From the NCBI GenBank assembly GCA_020633825.1, contig JACKCV010000001.1:186001-250000 (forward strand): DNA of 64,000 nucleotides, in the 5' to 3' direction. The notes beneath the pieces are model-generated. The model made no database searches, was not told where the DNA came from, and saw only the letters and a list, made by a program, of their open reading frames with translations. Source of the stretch: Fibrobacteria bacterium (GTDB lineage: Bacteria; Fibrobacterota; Fibrobacteria; UBA5070). Of this stretch, positions 1 through 8,616 are shown piece after piece. Positions within the stretch are counted from its first letter, which is position 1. Each line of letters starts with the position of its first letter. The translations under genes were made by a program, and so were the position numbers.

Positions 1-1102
1 AGAGGGTTCCTCCGCGAGCGGATTCAAACAGACCAGCCCTTTCGGAAGTGGCTCCGGTGAACGCACCCTTCTCGTGCCCGAACAGTTCGGATTCCATCAA
101 GGATTCGGGGATGGCCGCGCAATTGATCGCCACGAAGGGGCCCTGGGCGCGGGGGGAGACGGAATGGACCATCTGGGCCAGACGTTCCTTGCCGGTTCCG
201 GTTTCGCCGAGAACGAGGAGCGGAACCGTCGCGGATGCGAATTTCTTCGCTTGGGCGATGGTTGCGAGGATGTTCGGGGAGAAGGCAAGCATCCCCGGGG
301 CGGGACCCGACAGGGAATCGAGGGCGCGACGATCCTCCAGGTGCCGTCTGGCGGCACCCAGAACCCTAGCGATGGTGGAGAGCAGCCGGTCGAAGGCGGT
401 CAGGTCGGAGGAGGAGAAGGAATCCTCGCGCCCGGTCCGGTGCAAGTAGAGGCACCCCAGAGGCGTCATGGAATCGGAGGACCGAATGGGGGCGCAGAGG
501 ATGGATCGAATGTCGGACCGGCGCAAGGAGGGGCCGGCGAGCGCTTCGCCCTCGGTGGCGGATTCCGACCAGAGGATGGCCCCACCCTTGGCCAGGGAAG
601 CCTGGACCGCGGAGCGGGAGGGCGATACGTCCTTGCCCATCGGCCAGGAAGCGACCAAGCGATCCCCTTCCTCCCCCTCCAGGAGGATGCCGCCGTCGGC
701 GTCGAGGAAGGCTCCGGCGAATTCGAGGAGTCTGGGCAGCGACGTCGAAGGGTCGTCCGCCTCGAGCAGGGCATCGACCGCTTCGAGGACCGGTTCGACG
801 GGCAGCCGCGGTTCGATCCGGGGACGATCGAGACGCAGGACCGTCCCGTTGGAAAGACGGATCTCGGTCTTCTCGACGAGTTCGACGGGGATTCCCGGAG
901 GGGCGGGACGCCCATCCACGGCAACCCCTTTGACCAGGGGCTCGGCGACCACGTGGTCGGGACGTCGGAGCAGTTGCACTTCGGCGCCTTGGCATCCGGG
1001 AAGGACGATGTCGCCGGATTGGGCGGAACCGACGATGGACAATTTGCGCTCGAGGGGGAAGCGGGCACCCTCGGGGGTCAGCAGGAGCCAGTGGGAGGTC
1101 AT
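1..1102 (-). CDS. FHA-like/GAF/sigma-54 activator (3' end outside window)
   Basis: Probable enhancer-binding protein that drives sigma-54 promoters; about 367 codons are present and the gene runs off the left edge. From the ATG at 1102 the protein has an N-terminal FHA-like segment (about residues 15-95) without the canonical GR and SxxH residues, a GAF domain (about 105-250), and an AAA+ domain with Walker A GETGTGKE at about 299-306 and the sigma-54-contact GAFTGA motif near 345. No receiver domain is present. The ATG lies one base after the stop of the kinase gene upstream, so translation is probably coupled. An FHA-like module beside a Ser/Thr kinase suggests input from that kinase (inference). 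The missing 3' part should hold the rest of AAA+ and a Fis-type helix-turn-helix. Confidence 0.85.
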   Translation of the reverse strand, partial: MTSHWLLLTPEGARFPLERKLSIVGSAQSGDIVLPGCQGAEVQLLRRPDHVVAEPLVKGVAVDGRPAPPGIPVELVEKTEIRLSNGTVLRLDRPRIEPRLPVEPVLEAVDALLEADDPSTSLPRLLEFAGAFLDADGGILLEGEEGDRLVASWPMGKDVSPSRSAVQASLAKGGAILWSESATEGEALAGPSLRRSDIRSILCAPIRSSDSMTPLGCLYLHRTGREDSFSSSDLTAFDRLLSTIARVLGAARRHLEDRRALDSLSGPAPGMLAFSPNILATIAQAKKFASATVPLLVLGETGTGKERLAQMVHSVSPRAQGPFVAINCAAIPESLMESELFGHEKGAFTGATSERAGLFESARGGTL

Positions 1103-1103
1103 T

Positions 1104-2402
1104 TCATGGGTCCTCGGCGGGGAGGGAGGAGGTTCCACCCAGCCAGATGGTATCGAGAAGGGGCAAGCCGACAGCGTCGCGGATCTGGATCCGGTGGCGA
1201 CCTGGTGCAAGGAGCAGGATACCACCGGCCGGAGGGTCGGTGGCGAGTCCATCGACGCGCAGGGAGGCGCCCGGAGGCATCGCGGGCAAGGAGAATTCCG
1301 CGGAGGCCTCGATGGAGGAGAAATCATCGGCTCCCCAGGTGGAGGGAGGTCGCCCCCGCGACGAGGTCGGCGATGCGATGGAGGAGGACGGTGAGGGCCA
1401 GATCCAGGCGAGGATGGCCGAAAGCAGGGCCGCGACTCCGCAGATCAGGATGCTGGGCCGTACGTGGTAGCGTCGGCGACTCCTTTCCCTTGCGAAACGG
1501 CCCAATTCGGGAAGCAACGCTTCGGGATCGTCGGTGCGCTCGATCCGCTCCCTTTGCCATCGCCAGGCATCGTCCCACCTCCTGGTGGCGACGGCCTGGG
1601 CGACGGCTTCGGCCATCAAGGCTTCGTGGAGGGCATCCATGTGGCGTCGCAGTCGTTCGGAGGGCCAGTCGCCCCCTTCCCGCGCCAGATCGCGGGCGAG
1701 TTCGTGCGCCGTGGGACGGTTCGCGGGCTGCGAATCGACGGCACGGGCGAGAACGGGAATGTCCTGGGCCAACCGCGCGAGACCGTCGTCCATGACCGCG
1801 GAGGTCCATTCCTCCCGGGAAGTCGTCCAGGGGGAGGGTATCCGGTCGAGAAGCCTCAGAGCCAGGACTCCCAGGGAAAAGACGTCCGACGCGGCCGAAG
1901 CGGGTTGCCCCTGGATCCGTTCCGGCGAGAAGGTTTCCCACGTGCCACCCCGGTTCGACTCTCCGAAGGAGGACATTCCGAGATCGACGACAATCACCTC
2001 CCCATCGGGAATCGCCAACAGGTTCGAAGGGGAAAGGTCCCCATGGACCACGCTTCGATTGTGCAGGTTGGCCACCGATCGAGCCGCGGCCGACACCAGA
2101 AGCAGCCGATCCCGGTGGTCCAGGGAGGAGGGCAAGGTTCCCAGGGGCACACCTTGGATCCAGGTCATGGCGATCCAGGGGTGGCTGGATGCGAGGTCCT
2201 TGGCCAGGAGGGAGGGGACGGGGGCGCCGGGGAGTCGTTCCAGCAATTCGGCTTCGAATTGGAGATCTCCCCGGGACGGAGGGTCGGATTTCACCACGAC
2301 CCATCGTCCCGGATCCTCCTGCCAGGCAAGCCAGACTTTCCCTTGCCCCCCTTGTCCGAGGGGAAACCCGGATTTGAAGCCGGTGGGCGGTTTGGAACTC
2401 AC
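1104..2402 (-). CDS. Membrane-anchored Ser/Thr protein kinase
   Basis: 432-residue Hanks-type kinase. The glycine-rich loop GQGGQGKV (about 16-23) and the lysine in VVVK (K38) bind ATP. The catalytic loop reads HGDLSPSN (D122, N127) instead of the usual HRDLKPEN, and the metal-binding motif is DLG (D140) rather than DFG. The kinase domain ends near residue 280. A basic stretch and a single transmembrane helix (about 315-335) follow, then a C-terminal PEGA-like segment (GASLRVDG, then APGRH). The GTG start at 2402 overlaps the TGA of the TPR lipoprotein gene by 4 bases (GTGA), and the stop is one base from the sigma-54 activator start. The absence of Arg before the catalytic Asp is typical of non-RD kinases; activity is likely but not certain. 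Confidence 0.85.
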   Translation of the reverse strand: MSSKPPTGFKSGFPLGQGGQGKVWLAWQEDPGRWVVVKSDPPSRGDLQFEAELLERLPGAPVPSLLAKDLASSHPWIAMTWIQGVPLGTLPSSLDHRDRLLLVSAAARSVANLHNRSVVHGDLSPSNLLAIPDGEVIVVDLGMSSFGESNRGGTWETFSPERIQGQPASAASDVFSLGVLALRLLDRIPSPWTTSREEWTSAVMDDGLARLAQDIPVLARAVDSQPANRPTAHELARDLAREGGDWPSERLRRHMDALHEALMAEAVAQAVATRRWDDAWRWQRERIERTDDPEALLPELGRFARERSRRRYHVRPSILICGVAALLSAILAWIWPSPSSSIASPTSSRGRPPSTWGADDFSSIEASAEFSLPAMPPGASLRVDGLATDPPAGGILLLAPGRHRIQIRDAVGLPLLDTIWLGGTSSLPAEDP

Positions 2403-3106
2403 CGAGCCGAAACCTTCGAATCGGGGGAATCTGTCGACAATCCCAGGGAATCCCGAACCTTTCGCACCATGTCGGACAGCCATGGATGGTCCGGGGAACG
2501 GCGAAGGGCCTGCTCGAAATAGAGCAGGGCGCCTTCCGGATCCCCTTCGCTCAGCGACAACTCGCCCAATCCCGCCCAGGCCGGCAAGTAGCTGGAATCG
2601 GCTTCCAGGGCGCGATTGTACCAGCGCTCGGCAAGGGGGGCATCGCCTCCCGCGCGAGCGAGGCGTGCAAGGAACTGGGCCGAGGGAGGGTGCTTGGCTC
2701 CGGTGGCCTGGGCCTCCTCGGCGGCGTGGACCGCCTGGGGCAGATGACCATCCCTTTGCCAGCACAAGGCCGCGTGGAAAAGTGCGTCGGCCCGATCGGG
2801 AGCGGTGGATTGGGAGGAATCGAGGCGCTCGACGATGAGGAAATCGCGGGCGAGGGATTGCCAGCGACGTGCGGAATCGAGGTCGGCGGTTTCCGCCTCC
2901 CGTTCGAGACCTGCCCGCGACAGGGCCAGTCCCAGGCGGGCCACCGCGAGATCCGGATCTTCCTGGACGCAGGCATCGTACAGGGCGATGGCGCGAGGCC
3001 AATCCTCGAGCTGCAGGAAGCGGTCCGCGCGAGCAAGATCCGGCTGGCGGCAGGATGCCAGAAGGACCAGGGTCCCCAGGAATGGGATTCGAAGCGACCA
3101 GATCAT
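2399..3106 (-). CDS. TPR-repeat lipoprotein
   Basis: 235-residue predicted lipoprotein. The N-terminus is a short signal sequence ending in the lipobox LASC (Cys19). The rest is alpha-helical with tetratricopeptide-like repeats, clearest in the stretches around ALYDACVQEDPDLAVARLGL, RWYNRALEADSSYLPAWAGL and YFEQALRRSPDHPWL. It is the first gene of a three-gene operon with the kinase and the sigma-54 activator, and its TGA overlaps the kinase GTG. Such TPR lipoproteins usually scaffold envelope complexes; a role in presenting an envelope signal to the kinase is inference from position only. Confidence 0.8.
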   Translation of the reverse strand: MIWSLRIPFLGTLVLLASCRQPDLARADRFLQLEDWPRAIALYDACVQEDPDLAVARLGLALSRAGLEREAETADLDSARRWQSLARDFLIVERLDSSQSTAPDRADALFHAALCWQRDGHLPQAVHAAEEAQATGAKHPPSAQFLARLARAGGDAPLAERWYNRALEADSSYLPAWAGLGELSLSEGDPEGALLYFEQALRRSPDHPWLSDMVRKVRDSLGLSTDSPDSKVSAR

Positions 3107-3171
3107 CGTACATCAAGGAACCTAGATACCCGACCCGATTAGGGCGATGGTTTTCGATATTGGGAAGCCTC

Positions 3172-3843
3172 GTGGATACCAAAAGACCGTTGATCTGGAT
3201 CGGGGGCTGGGCTTCCGATCTGCAAAGCTGGGAAAACCACCTCGGCGAAGCCCTGGAGGGGTTCTCTCCAAGATTCATCTCCGCCCACGTCCTTCTGGAA
3301 GGGGCGGGAAGGTTGCGGACCCTCCTGGATAGCCTATCCGGGGACGCCGTCTTGGCGGGGTGGTCGTTGGGAGCCCTTCTCGTGGAACGCATGTTGCGCG
3401 AGGGAATGGTTCCCGAGGGGATGCCTGTGGTGCGCATCTGCCCCTTTCTGGATTTCTGCTCTCCAGCCGGGACCTGGACCACCCGACACCTCCGACTCAT
3501 GGCCCACCGATTGTATGGCGATCCCCACGGCGTCCTGGAGGATTTCGCGAATTTGGCCGGTATTCCCGCGGGCCCCCTTCGCCAGCTCTGGCTCGATCAC
3601 GCCACGGCACTGGGAGAGGACAATCTGGTGGACGGACTCCAACTCCTGGGGTCCTTGCGCCTGGAATCCCCGTGGGTGGCGAGGCCTGGTGGATTCATCG
3701 TCTCCCCCGACGACCGGGTCAGTCCGAAAGCCTCCTTTCCGGAGGAATCCACCGAATGGATGCCTCCCGGATCGGGGCATGTTCCCTTCCTGGTCCACGG
3801 CGAGGCCTTCAACCTGGCCCTGCATCGCCTCGCAGGATCGTGA
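3172..3843 (+). CDS. bioH: BioH-like carboxylesterase
   Basis: 223-residue alpha/beta hydrolase. The nucleophile elbow is GWSLG (Ser65), with an acidic residue at D180 or D181 in SPDDRV and His203 in GSGHVPF, the order and spacing of the BioH family, which removes the methyl group from pimeloyl-ACP methyl ester to give pimeloyl-ACP for biotin synthesis. The next gene is a bioC homologue overlapping by one base, which strongly supports this role. GTG at 3172 is chosen because GGGAAG lies just upstream and the protein then begins directly at the first beta strand; a TTG at 3160 is an alternative. No other biotin genes lie in the window. Confidence 0.75.
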   Translation: MDTKRPLIWIGGWASDLQSWENHLGEALEGFSPRFISAHVLLEGAGRLRTLLDSLSGDAVLAGWSLGALLVERMLREGMVPEGMPVVRICPFLDFCSPAGTWTTRHLRLMAHRLYGDPHGVLEDFANLAGIPAGPLRQLWLDHATALGEDNLVDGLQLLGSLRLESPWVARPGGFIVSPDDRVSPKASFPEESTEWMPPGSGHVPFLVHGEAFNLALHRLAGS

Positions 3844-4670
3844 TGGAGGGCACCTCATCGCAGATGGGGCAGGGGCAGTCGAAACGGTCCGATTGGCAAG
3901 CACGGCGGTTCGATCGGGCAGCCGGCACCTATGAACGTGTCACACCTGTCCAAGCGTCCATGGCTCGCAGACTGCGTTCGTTGCTGCCGATCGACCCCCC
4001 GGTCGAGAGGATCCTGGAGCTCGGGTGCGGAACCGGACATTTCACGCGAGAGTTGCTGCGAGCGTTTCCGGATTCCCGACTGACCGTGACGGATCTCGCG
4101 CCCTCCATGCTGGGGTTCTGCGCCGACCACCTGGACGAATTCGATCGCCAACGGGTGGATCTGCGCATCCTGGACGCTCGTCTCCCCGAAGTCGACCAGG
4201 AGTTCGACCTGGTCGCCTCCTCTTCGGTGGTCCAATGGTTCCCCGACTTGGGAGGGCATTTCCAGGCCTGCTTCCGTCTCCTGGCTCCCGGAGGGGTCCT
4301 GGCCGTGTCGGCCTTCTGCAAGACCAACTTTCCCGAACTCGATTCCCTGCTTTCCGCCCCTCCCTGGGACTTCCCGGAACCACCGGGACATTTTCTGGTT
4401 GACGCCTGCCGACTGGCTCGGGAGAGCGGTTTCGAGATCCTGGTCTCCGAGGAGGATTCCGTGGAGTCGATCTACGCTTCCGCGCGCGAGTTCCTGAGGG
4501 CGATCGGCCAGGCCGGGGCATCCAGGGCTCCCCGCGAAGGTCGGTCGATGACCCGGAATCTCCTGGTGCAGCTCCTGGAGACCTACGACCGGAGTTTCGC
4601 CGTCGGGCAAGGTGTTCGAGCCACCTGGAGACCCTGGTTCCTGGTGTTGCGCAAGGAACCGAAGGTCTAG
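3843..4670 (+). CDS. bioC: Malonyl-ACP O-methyltransferase BioC
   Basis: 275-residue class I SAM-dependent methyltransferase. The opening segment (RRFDRAAGTYERVTPVQ, residues 21-37) is characteristic of BioC. SAM motif I LELGCGTG is at 58-65 and the post-motif VQWFPDL matches the family. BioC methylates malonyl-ACP so that fatty-acid synthesis can build pimeloyl methyl ester. The ATG at 3843 shares its first base with the TGA of the upstream hydrolase gene (TGATG), so the pair is translationally coupled and forms the usual BioC/BioH start and finish of pimelate synthesis. The TAG stop overlaps the TAG of the convergent thioesterase gene within one palindromic CTAG. Confidence 0.88.
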   Translation: MEGTSSQMGQGQSKRSDWQARRFDRAAGTYERVTPVQASMARRLRSLLPIDPPVERILELGCGTGHFTRELLRAFPDSRLTVTDLAPSMLGFCADHLDEFDRQRVDLRILDARLPEVDQEFDLVASSSVVQWFPDLGGHFQACFRLLAPGGVLAVSAFCKTNFPELDSLLSAPPWDFPEPPGHFLVDACRLARESGFEILVSEEDSVESIYASAREFLRAIGQAGASRAPREGRSMTRNLLVQLLETYDRSFAVGQGVRATWRPWFLVLRKEPKV

Positions 4671-5158
4671 GAGCCGACGGGGCAGCCCTCGCTTCGCGGG
4701 GAACCAGGTTCGGCACCGGGGGAATCGCCGAGGTTCGAGAAGCCCTCCGAAAGGAATCCGACCAGGCTGGGATGCGGCCTGCGGGGCCGTCCTTGGCCGT
4801 CCATGCAGACGTGGACCGTGAAGCCGCTGCCCAGGAGGGCGCCATGGCGGTCGTCGCGACGAATCTGGTACTCGAAGCGGATCCGGAGTCGATCCTCGAG
4901 TCTCCCCGAAAGAAGGATCGCCACGGTGTCCCCGTAGCGGGTGGGGGCGTGGTATTCGCAATGGGCGACGAGCACCGGCAGCGCGAATCCTGCGTCCTCC
5001 AATGCGAGGTAGGAAACGCCGTTGTCCTCCAGCGCCTGGGTCCTGGCCACTTCGAGCCAGATCAGATGGTTGGCGTGGTAGGCGAACCCCATGCGATCGG
5101 TCTCCGCGTACCGGACCCGGATCCTGGTCGCATGGGCGAGGGAGGGAACGAAGCTCAT
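4667..5158 (-). CDS. YbgC-type acyl-CoA thioesterase
   Basis: 163-residue hotdog-fold thioesterase of the 4-hydroxybenzoyl-CoA thioesterase/YbgC group. The catalytic-region signature is YAETDRMGFAYHANHL, with Asp21 as the expected catalytic acid. Family members hydrolyse short- or medium-chain acyl-CoA and some associate with the Tol-Pal envelope system; no tol genes lie nearby. The ATG at 5158 overlaps the TGA of the response-regulator gene (ATGA), making it the last gene of the kinase-regulator-thioesterase operon. About 20 C-terminal residues rich in Gly, Pro and Ser appear unstructured. Its stop shares CTAG with the convergent bioC stop. Confidence 0.82.
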   Translation of the reverse strand: MSFVPSLAHATRIRVRYAETDRMGFAYHANHLIWLEVARTQALEDNGVSYLALEDAGFALPVLVAHCEYHAPTRYGDTVAILLSGRLEDRLRIRFEYQIRRDDRHGALLGSGFTVHVCMDGQGRPRRPHPSLVGFLSEGFSNLGDSPGAEPGSPRSEGCPVGS

Positions 5159-6588
5159 TCCTCGTCGCCGGGTAGCCGGGCCATTCCCAGATCCCGGATC
5201 TTCTGCTGCAGGCTCTGCCGGTGCATGTCGAGCGTGGTCGCCGCGCGGCTGACGTTCCCCCCGGATCGATCGAGATGCGCCTGGAGGAACCTTCGTTCGA
5301 AATCGTCCACCACCTGGGCCTTGGCCTCGCGGAAGGTCGTGTCCAGCGCCACGGGTGGAAGGGCCAGCCAACCTTCGGGGGCCGGTTCGGAGAAGGAGGC
5401 GGGAGCCGTCGGAGGGGCTTGCATGGGGGACGCATCCCGCGTGGGCAGACCGAGGAGCTCGGGACCGATCTGCGGAGTCCTGGCCAGGACGCTGCAACGC
5501 TCTACGACGTTGCGCAGTTCCCGGACGTTGCCGGGCCAATCGTGCCCCTGAAGGACTTGTTCGGCGCGGGGAGAGAACTCCAAGCGCCGCGCCCCGGAGA
5601 AATGGGCGAGGAAGGCGCGCGCCAGGAGGAGGACGTCCTCGCCGCGTTCGCGAAGCGGAGGCAGATGGACGACCAGGACCTCGAGGCGGTATCGGAGGTC
5701 CTCGCGGAACCGACCTTCGGCGGACATCGCCGACAGATTCCGGTGCGTGGCCGCGACGACCCGGATGTCGACTTCGACGGGGCGCGAGGAGCCGATGGGC
5801 TCGACTTCGCGTTCCTCCAGCACGCGCAGGAGCCGGGTCTGGGCTTCGATGGGCATGTCGCCGATCTCGTCGAGGAAGAGGGTTCCTCCGTCGGCTTGCC
5901 GGATCTTCCCGATCTTGGCCGAGAGGGCGCCGGTGAATGCGCCCTTTTCGTGTCCGAAGAGCTCGGCTTCCAGGAGGGACGGGGGCAGGGCGCCGCAGTT
6001 GACCGCGACGAACGGACCTGGCCGACCCGCGAGTTCATGCAAACGTCGGGCGATCATCTCCTTTCCGGTTCCGCTCTCGCCCAACAGCAGCACGCTGGCG
6101 GAGGCGGGCGCCATGAGCTCGAGGTCCTGGAAGAGGCGCTTCATGCCGGCGCTCTCGCCCAGGAGGGTGCGGGTGGGGCGCCGTGCTTCGAGTTCTTCGC
6201 GCAGACGGTCCGCCTCCGTCCTGGACCGGTGGAACGAGGCGGCCCGCTCCAGGACCAGGACGAGCTCCTCGGGATCCGCGGGCTTCACCAGGTAGTCGTG
6301 GGCTCCCCGGCGCATCGCCTCCACGGCGATCCGCTCGCTGCCCTGGGCGGTGAACAGGACCACGGGAGGAGAGACGGGGCGATTCCCCAGGGATTCCAGG
6401 ACCGACAATCCGTCCATTCCGCCCATCTGGTAGTCGAGAAGGACCCCATCGAAATTCCTGCCCTCGATGGATCGCAGTCCCTCCTCGCCGGAGGAGGCCT
6501 CGACGACTTCGTGGCCGGCGGCCTGCAGGAGGCGACGAGTCCCGTAGCGGGCGCCGGGATCGTCGTCGACGACAAGGAATCTGCTCAT
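5155..6588 (-). CDS. NtrC-family sigma-54 response regulator
   Basis: 477-residue regulator in the usual three parts. The receiver domain spans residues 1-118 with acidic pocket DDD (8-10), phosphoacceptor Asp52 in LLDYQM and Lys102 in VKPAD. The AAA+ domain follows, with Walker A GESGTGKE (170-177), GAFTGA (216-221) and Walker B GGTLFLDEIGD. A C-terminal Fis-type helix-turn-helix contains GNVSRAATTLDMHRQSLQQK. The ATG at 6588 overlaps the TGA of the histidine-kinase gene (ATGA), so the two are a cognate pair. It should activate sigma-54 promoters when phosphorylated; its targets cannot be told from this window. Confidence 0.93.
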   Translation of the reverse strand: MSRFLVVDDDPGARYGTRRLLQAAGHEVVEASSGEEGLRSIEGRNFDGVLLDYQMGGMDGLSVLESLGNRPVSPPVVLFTAQGSERIAVEAMRRGAHDYLVKPADPEELVLVLERAASFHRSRTEADRLREELEARRPTRTLLGESAGMKRLFQDLELMAPASASVLLLGESGTGKEMIARRLHELAGRPGPFVAVNCGALPPSLLEAELFGHEKGAFTGALSAKIGKIRQADGGTLFLDEIGDMPIEAQTRLLRVLEEREVEPIGSSRPVEVDIRVVAATHRNLSAMSAEGRFREDLRYRLEVLVVHLPPLRERGEDVLLLARAFLAHFSGARRLEFSPRAEQVLQGHDWPGNVRELRNVVERCSVLARTPQIGPELLGLPTRDASPMQAPPTAPASFSEPAPEGWLALPPVALDTTFREAKAQVVDDFERRFLQAHLDRSGGNVSRAATTLDMHRQSLQQKIRDLGMARLPGDEE

Positions 6589-8585
6589 TCTGTACCCCAC
6601 GAAAGACGGAATTGGGTCGATCCGGGAAGTGCGACGTGGACGAGCCGACCGCCCGCCTCCTCCGCCCGCTTCCGGCAAATGTAGAGTCCGAGCCCGGTTC
6701 CTCCGCGGCTGGCCAACGGAGTGAACAAGCGTGGACGGAACTCCTCCGGGATTTCACCCGGGTTGGTCACGGAAAGCAGGGGGCCCGCCTCCTCCAGGCC
6801 GATCCGCACGTTTTCGCCGCGGGGCGTGTGCTGCAGCGCATTGAGCACCAGGTTGAAGAGCACGGCCTTGAGGTCGTTTTCCGACATGGGGAAGGGGAGC
6901 GGGTCGGCGGGGGCGGAGATGACGATCCGGATCCCCCGGGAGTGCGCCTCCTGGTCGAGCAGTCCGCAGACCGCCCTCAGGGTGGCCACGGCGTCGTCGC
7001 AAGCTTGTCGGTCGCGGGCGAAATGGAGCATCCTTCGCACGGTGGCATCGAGGCGATCCACCTCCGAGGCGATCATCTCCAGATCCATGGCGAGCACCGA
7101 TCCCTTGGGAACCTCCTTCCCGGCGGCGTGGGCGATGTTCTTGATCGACGAGAGGGGGTTCTTGATCTCGTGGGCCGCGGAGGCGGAGAGCAGACCGAGC
7201 ATGGCCAGCCGTTCCCCCTCCTGCAAACGCCTCTCGGACTCGAGTTCCTTCCGGAGGTCGCGCCGGGCGTCGATCGCCGACTGGAGGGTCGCCAGGACGC
7301 TCCACAGGCGCGTCTGGATCTCGGGGGACATGCGGTGCGCCTTTCGACTGGGTCCGAGGAGGATCACCGTGTCGATCGGGCATTCGCGATCGGCGAGTTC
7401 GAACGTCCTCAACGGAAGCAGGATCCTCGCTCCGAGGTCTTCCCAGGCGAGGGCTTCCTCGCGGGAGGTCGCGCGCCGGAAGGTGGAGATCCGCCCTGGG
7501 GCCGCCGCCCGAAGGATGGAGGCGACCCCTTCGCGCGACGCGGGCTCCACCGCCGATCTGCACGACAGGATTCGTCCGAGGCATCTCGCGACGAACGACG
7601 GCAGGTCGGCGGGCAGATCTCCCCTGCGCAACCGGGTCTCGAGGGCTTCGAGAGCCTCGGACTGCTTCTCCTGGCGAAGGTTGAAGGTCCGGGAGGCGTT
7701 GCGGAACGCGATCCGGGGCAGCGGACCGAGCAGCATCGCGAAACCGATGCCCGCCATGAGGTAGGTCGCCAGGCGATCGAGGGGGGAGCCCGGGAAGATC
7801 TGCTTGTGGGCGACATAGAAGGCGAAGGGGACGAAAAAGATCAGCGCGCGCAGGAGGGAGGCGCGCGTCACCTCCAGGGCCACGGTGCCGGCGCGGTAGG
7901 CCGCGAAGAGGATCGCGACCGGGGGGACGATGTGCGCGAGATCGAACAGCAGCACCCAATGGTATTTGCCGGCCTGGTACCCACCTTGGTGCAGTTTGCC
8001 CAGGAAGGCCGCCCCGAGAAGGGCGACGCTCCACCAGAGGGAGTTTTCCAGGGATCGGCTGATTCTCCGGCCGAGATTGGACTGGTCCCGGCGAGCTCTG
8101 TGGAGGAGGATCGCGGCGATGGAGGACTGGAACGCGTCGCTGAGGAGGAAGGCCAGGACAAGGCCATCGATGTTGCGCAGGAAACTGTTCATCGGACCCG
8201 CCAGCACCGGCCCGAACCCGGTGACGACGAAGCCTGTCGGGACTAAATACCAGAGCAGCGGGGGAATCTTGCGCGTCGGCGCGCGCCATTGGGCGACCCC
8301 GTGCAGGAGCAAACCCGCCTGGATGTTGATCAACGCACCCTTCATGATGTCGAGGCACATCGACAGGAACGGGACCCGGCCGATGTCGAGGGTCTCGAGG
8401 TTCAGGGTGATGAAGGTCACCGCGAACCATGTCGACCAGCTGAGGGTCCATCCGAACAGGGGAGGGTTGAACCACACGGAACTGGCATTGCGGGAGCGTG
8501 CCGATCCCGCATGGGCGTGGGCGAGAGCTCCCACGGCCACGAGGATCAGCTCCAGGACCTGGGGAAGCGACATGGCCGAAATCAT
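6585..8585 (-). CDS. Multi-pass membrane sensor histidine kinase
   Basis: 666-residue sensor kinase. The N-terminal 300 or so residues hold about eight hydrophobic segments, a large membrane sensor without a recognisable extracytoplasmic domain. A GAF-like cytoplasmic linker (about 320-430) and a coiled coil lead to the H-box SAAHEIKNPLSSI with the phosphorylated histidine at about 472. The ATPase part has an N-box with NLVLNALQHT and a G-box GGTGLGLYI. It is translationally coupled to the NtrC-type regulator, its expected phosphotransfer partner. ATG at 8585 was taken; a second Met at 8573 is possible. The ligand is unknown. Confidence 0.9.
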   Translation of the reverse strand: MISAMSLPQVLELILVAVGALAHAHAGSARSRNASSVWFNPPLFGWTLSWSTWFAVTFITLNLETLDIGRVPFLSMCLDIMKGALINIQAGLLLHGVAQWRAPTRKIPPLLWYLVPTGFVVTGFGPVLAGPMNSFLRNIDGLVLAFLLSDAFQSSIAAILLHRARRDQSNLGRRISRSLENSLWWSVALLGAAFLGKLHQGGYQAGKYHWVLLFDLAHIVPPVAILFAAYRAGTVALEVTRASLLRALIFFVPFAFYVAHKQIFPGSPLDRLATYLMAGIGFAMLLGPLPRIAFRNASRTFNLRQEKQSEALEALETRLRRGDLPADLPSFVARCLGRILSCRSAVEPASREGVASILRAAAPGRISTFRRATSREEALAWEDLGARILLPLRTFELADRECPIDTVILLGPSRKAHRMSPEIQTRLWSVLATLQSAIDARRDLRKELESERRLQEGERLAMLGLLSASAAHEIKNPLSSIKNIAHAAGKEVPKGSVLAMDLEMIASEVDRLDATVRRMLHFARDRQACDDAVATLRAVCGLLDQEAHSRGIRIVISAPADPLPFPMSENDLKAVLFNLVLNALQHTPRGENVRIGLEEAGPLLSVTNPGEIPEEFRPRLFTPLASRGGTGLGLYICRKRAEEAGGRLVHVALPGSTQFRLSWGTE

Positions 8586-8616
8586 GCCCGGTCTCCTCCC
8601 CGAGGAACGTCAGACC

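Noticed and set aside
74..1795. 573-codon plus-strand frame at the left edge
   Set aside because: Shadow of the sigma-54 activator and kinase genes, whose motifs are clear on the minus strand.
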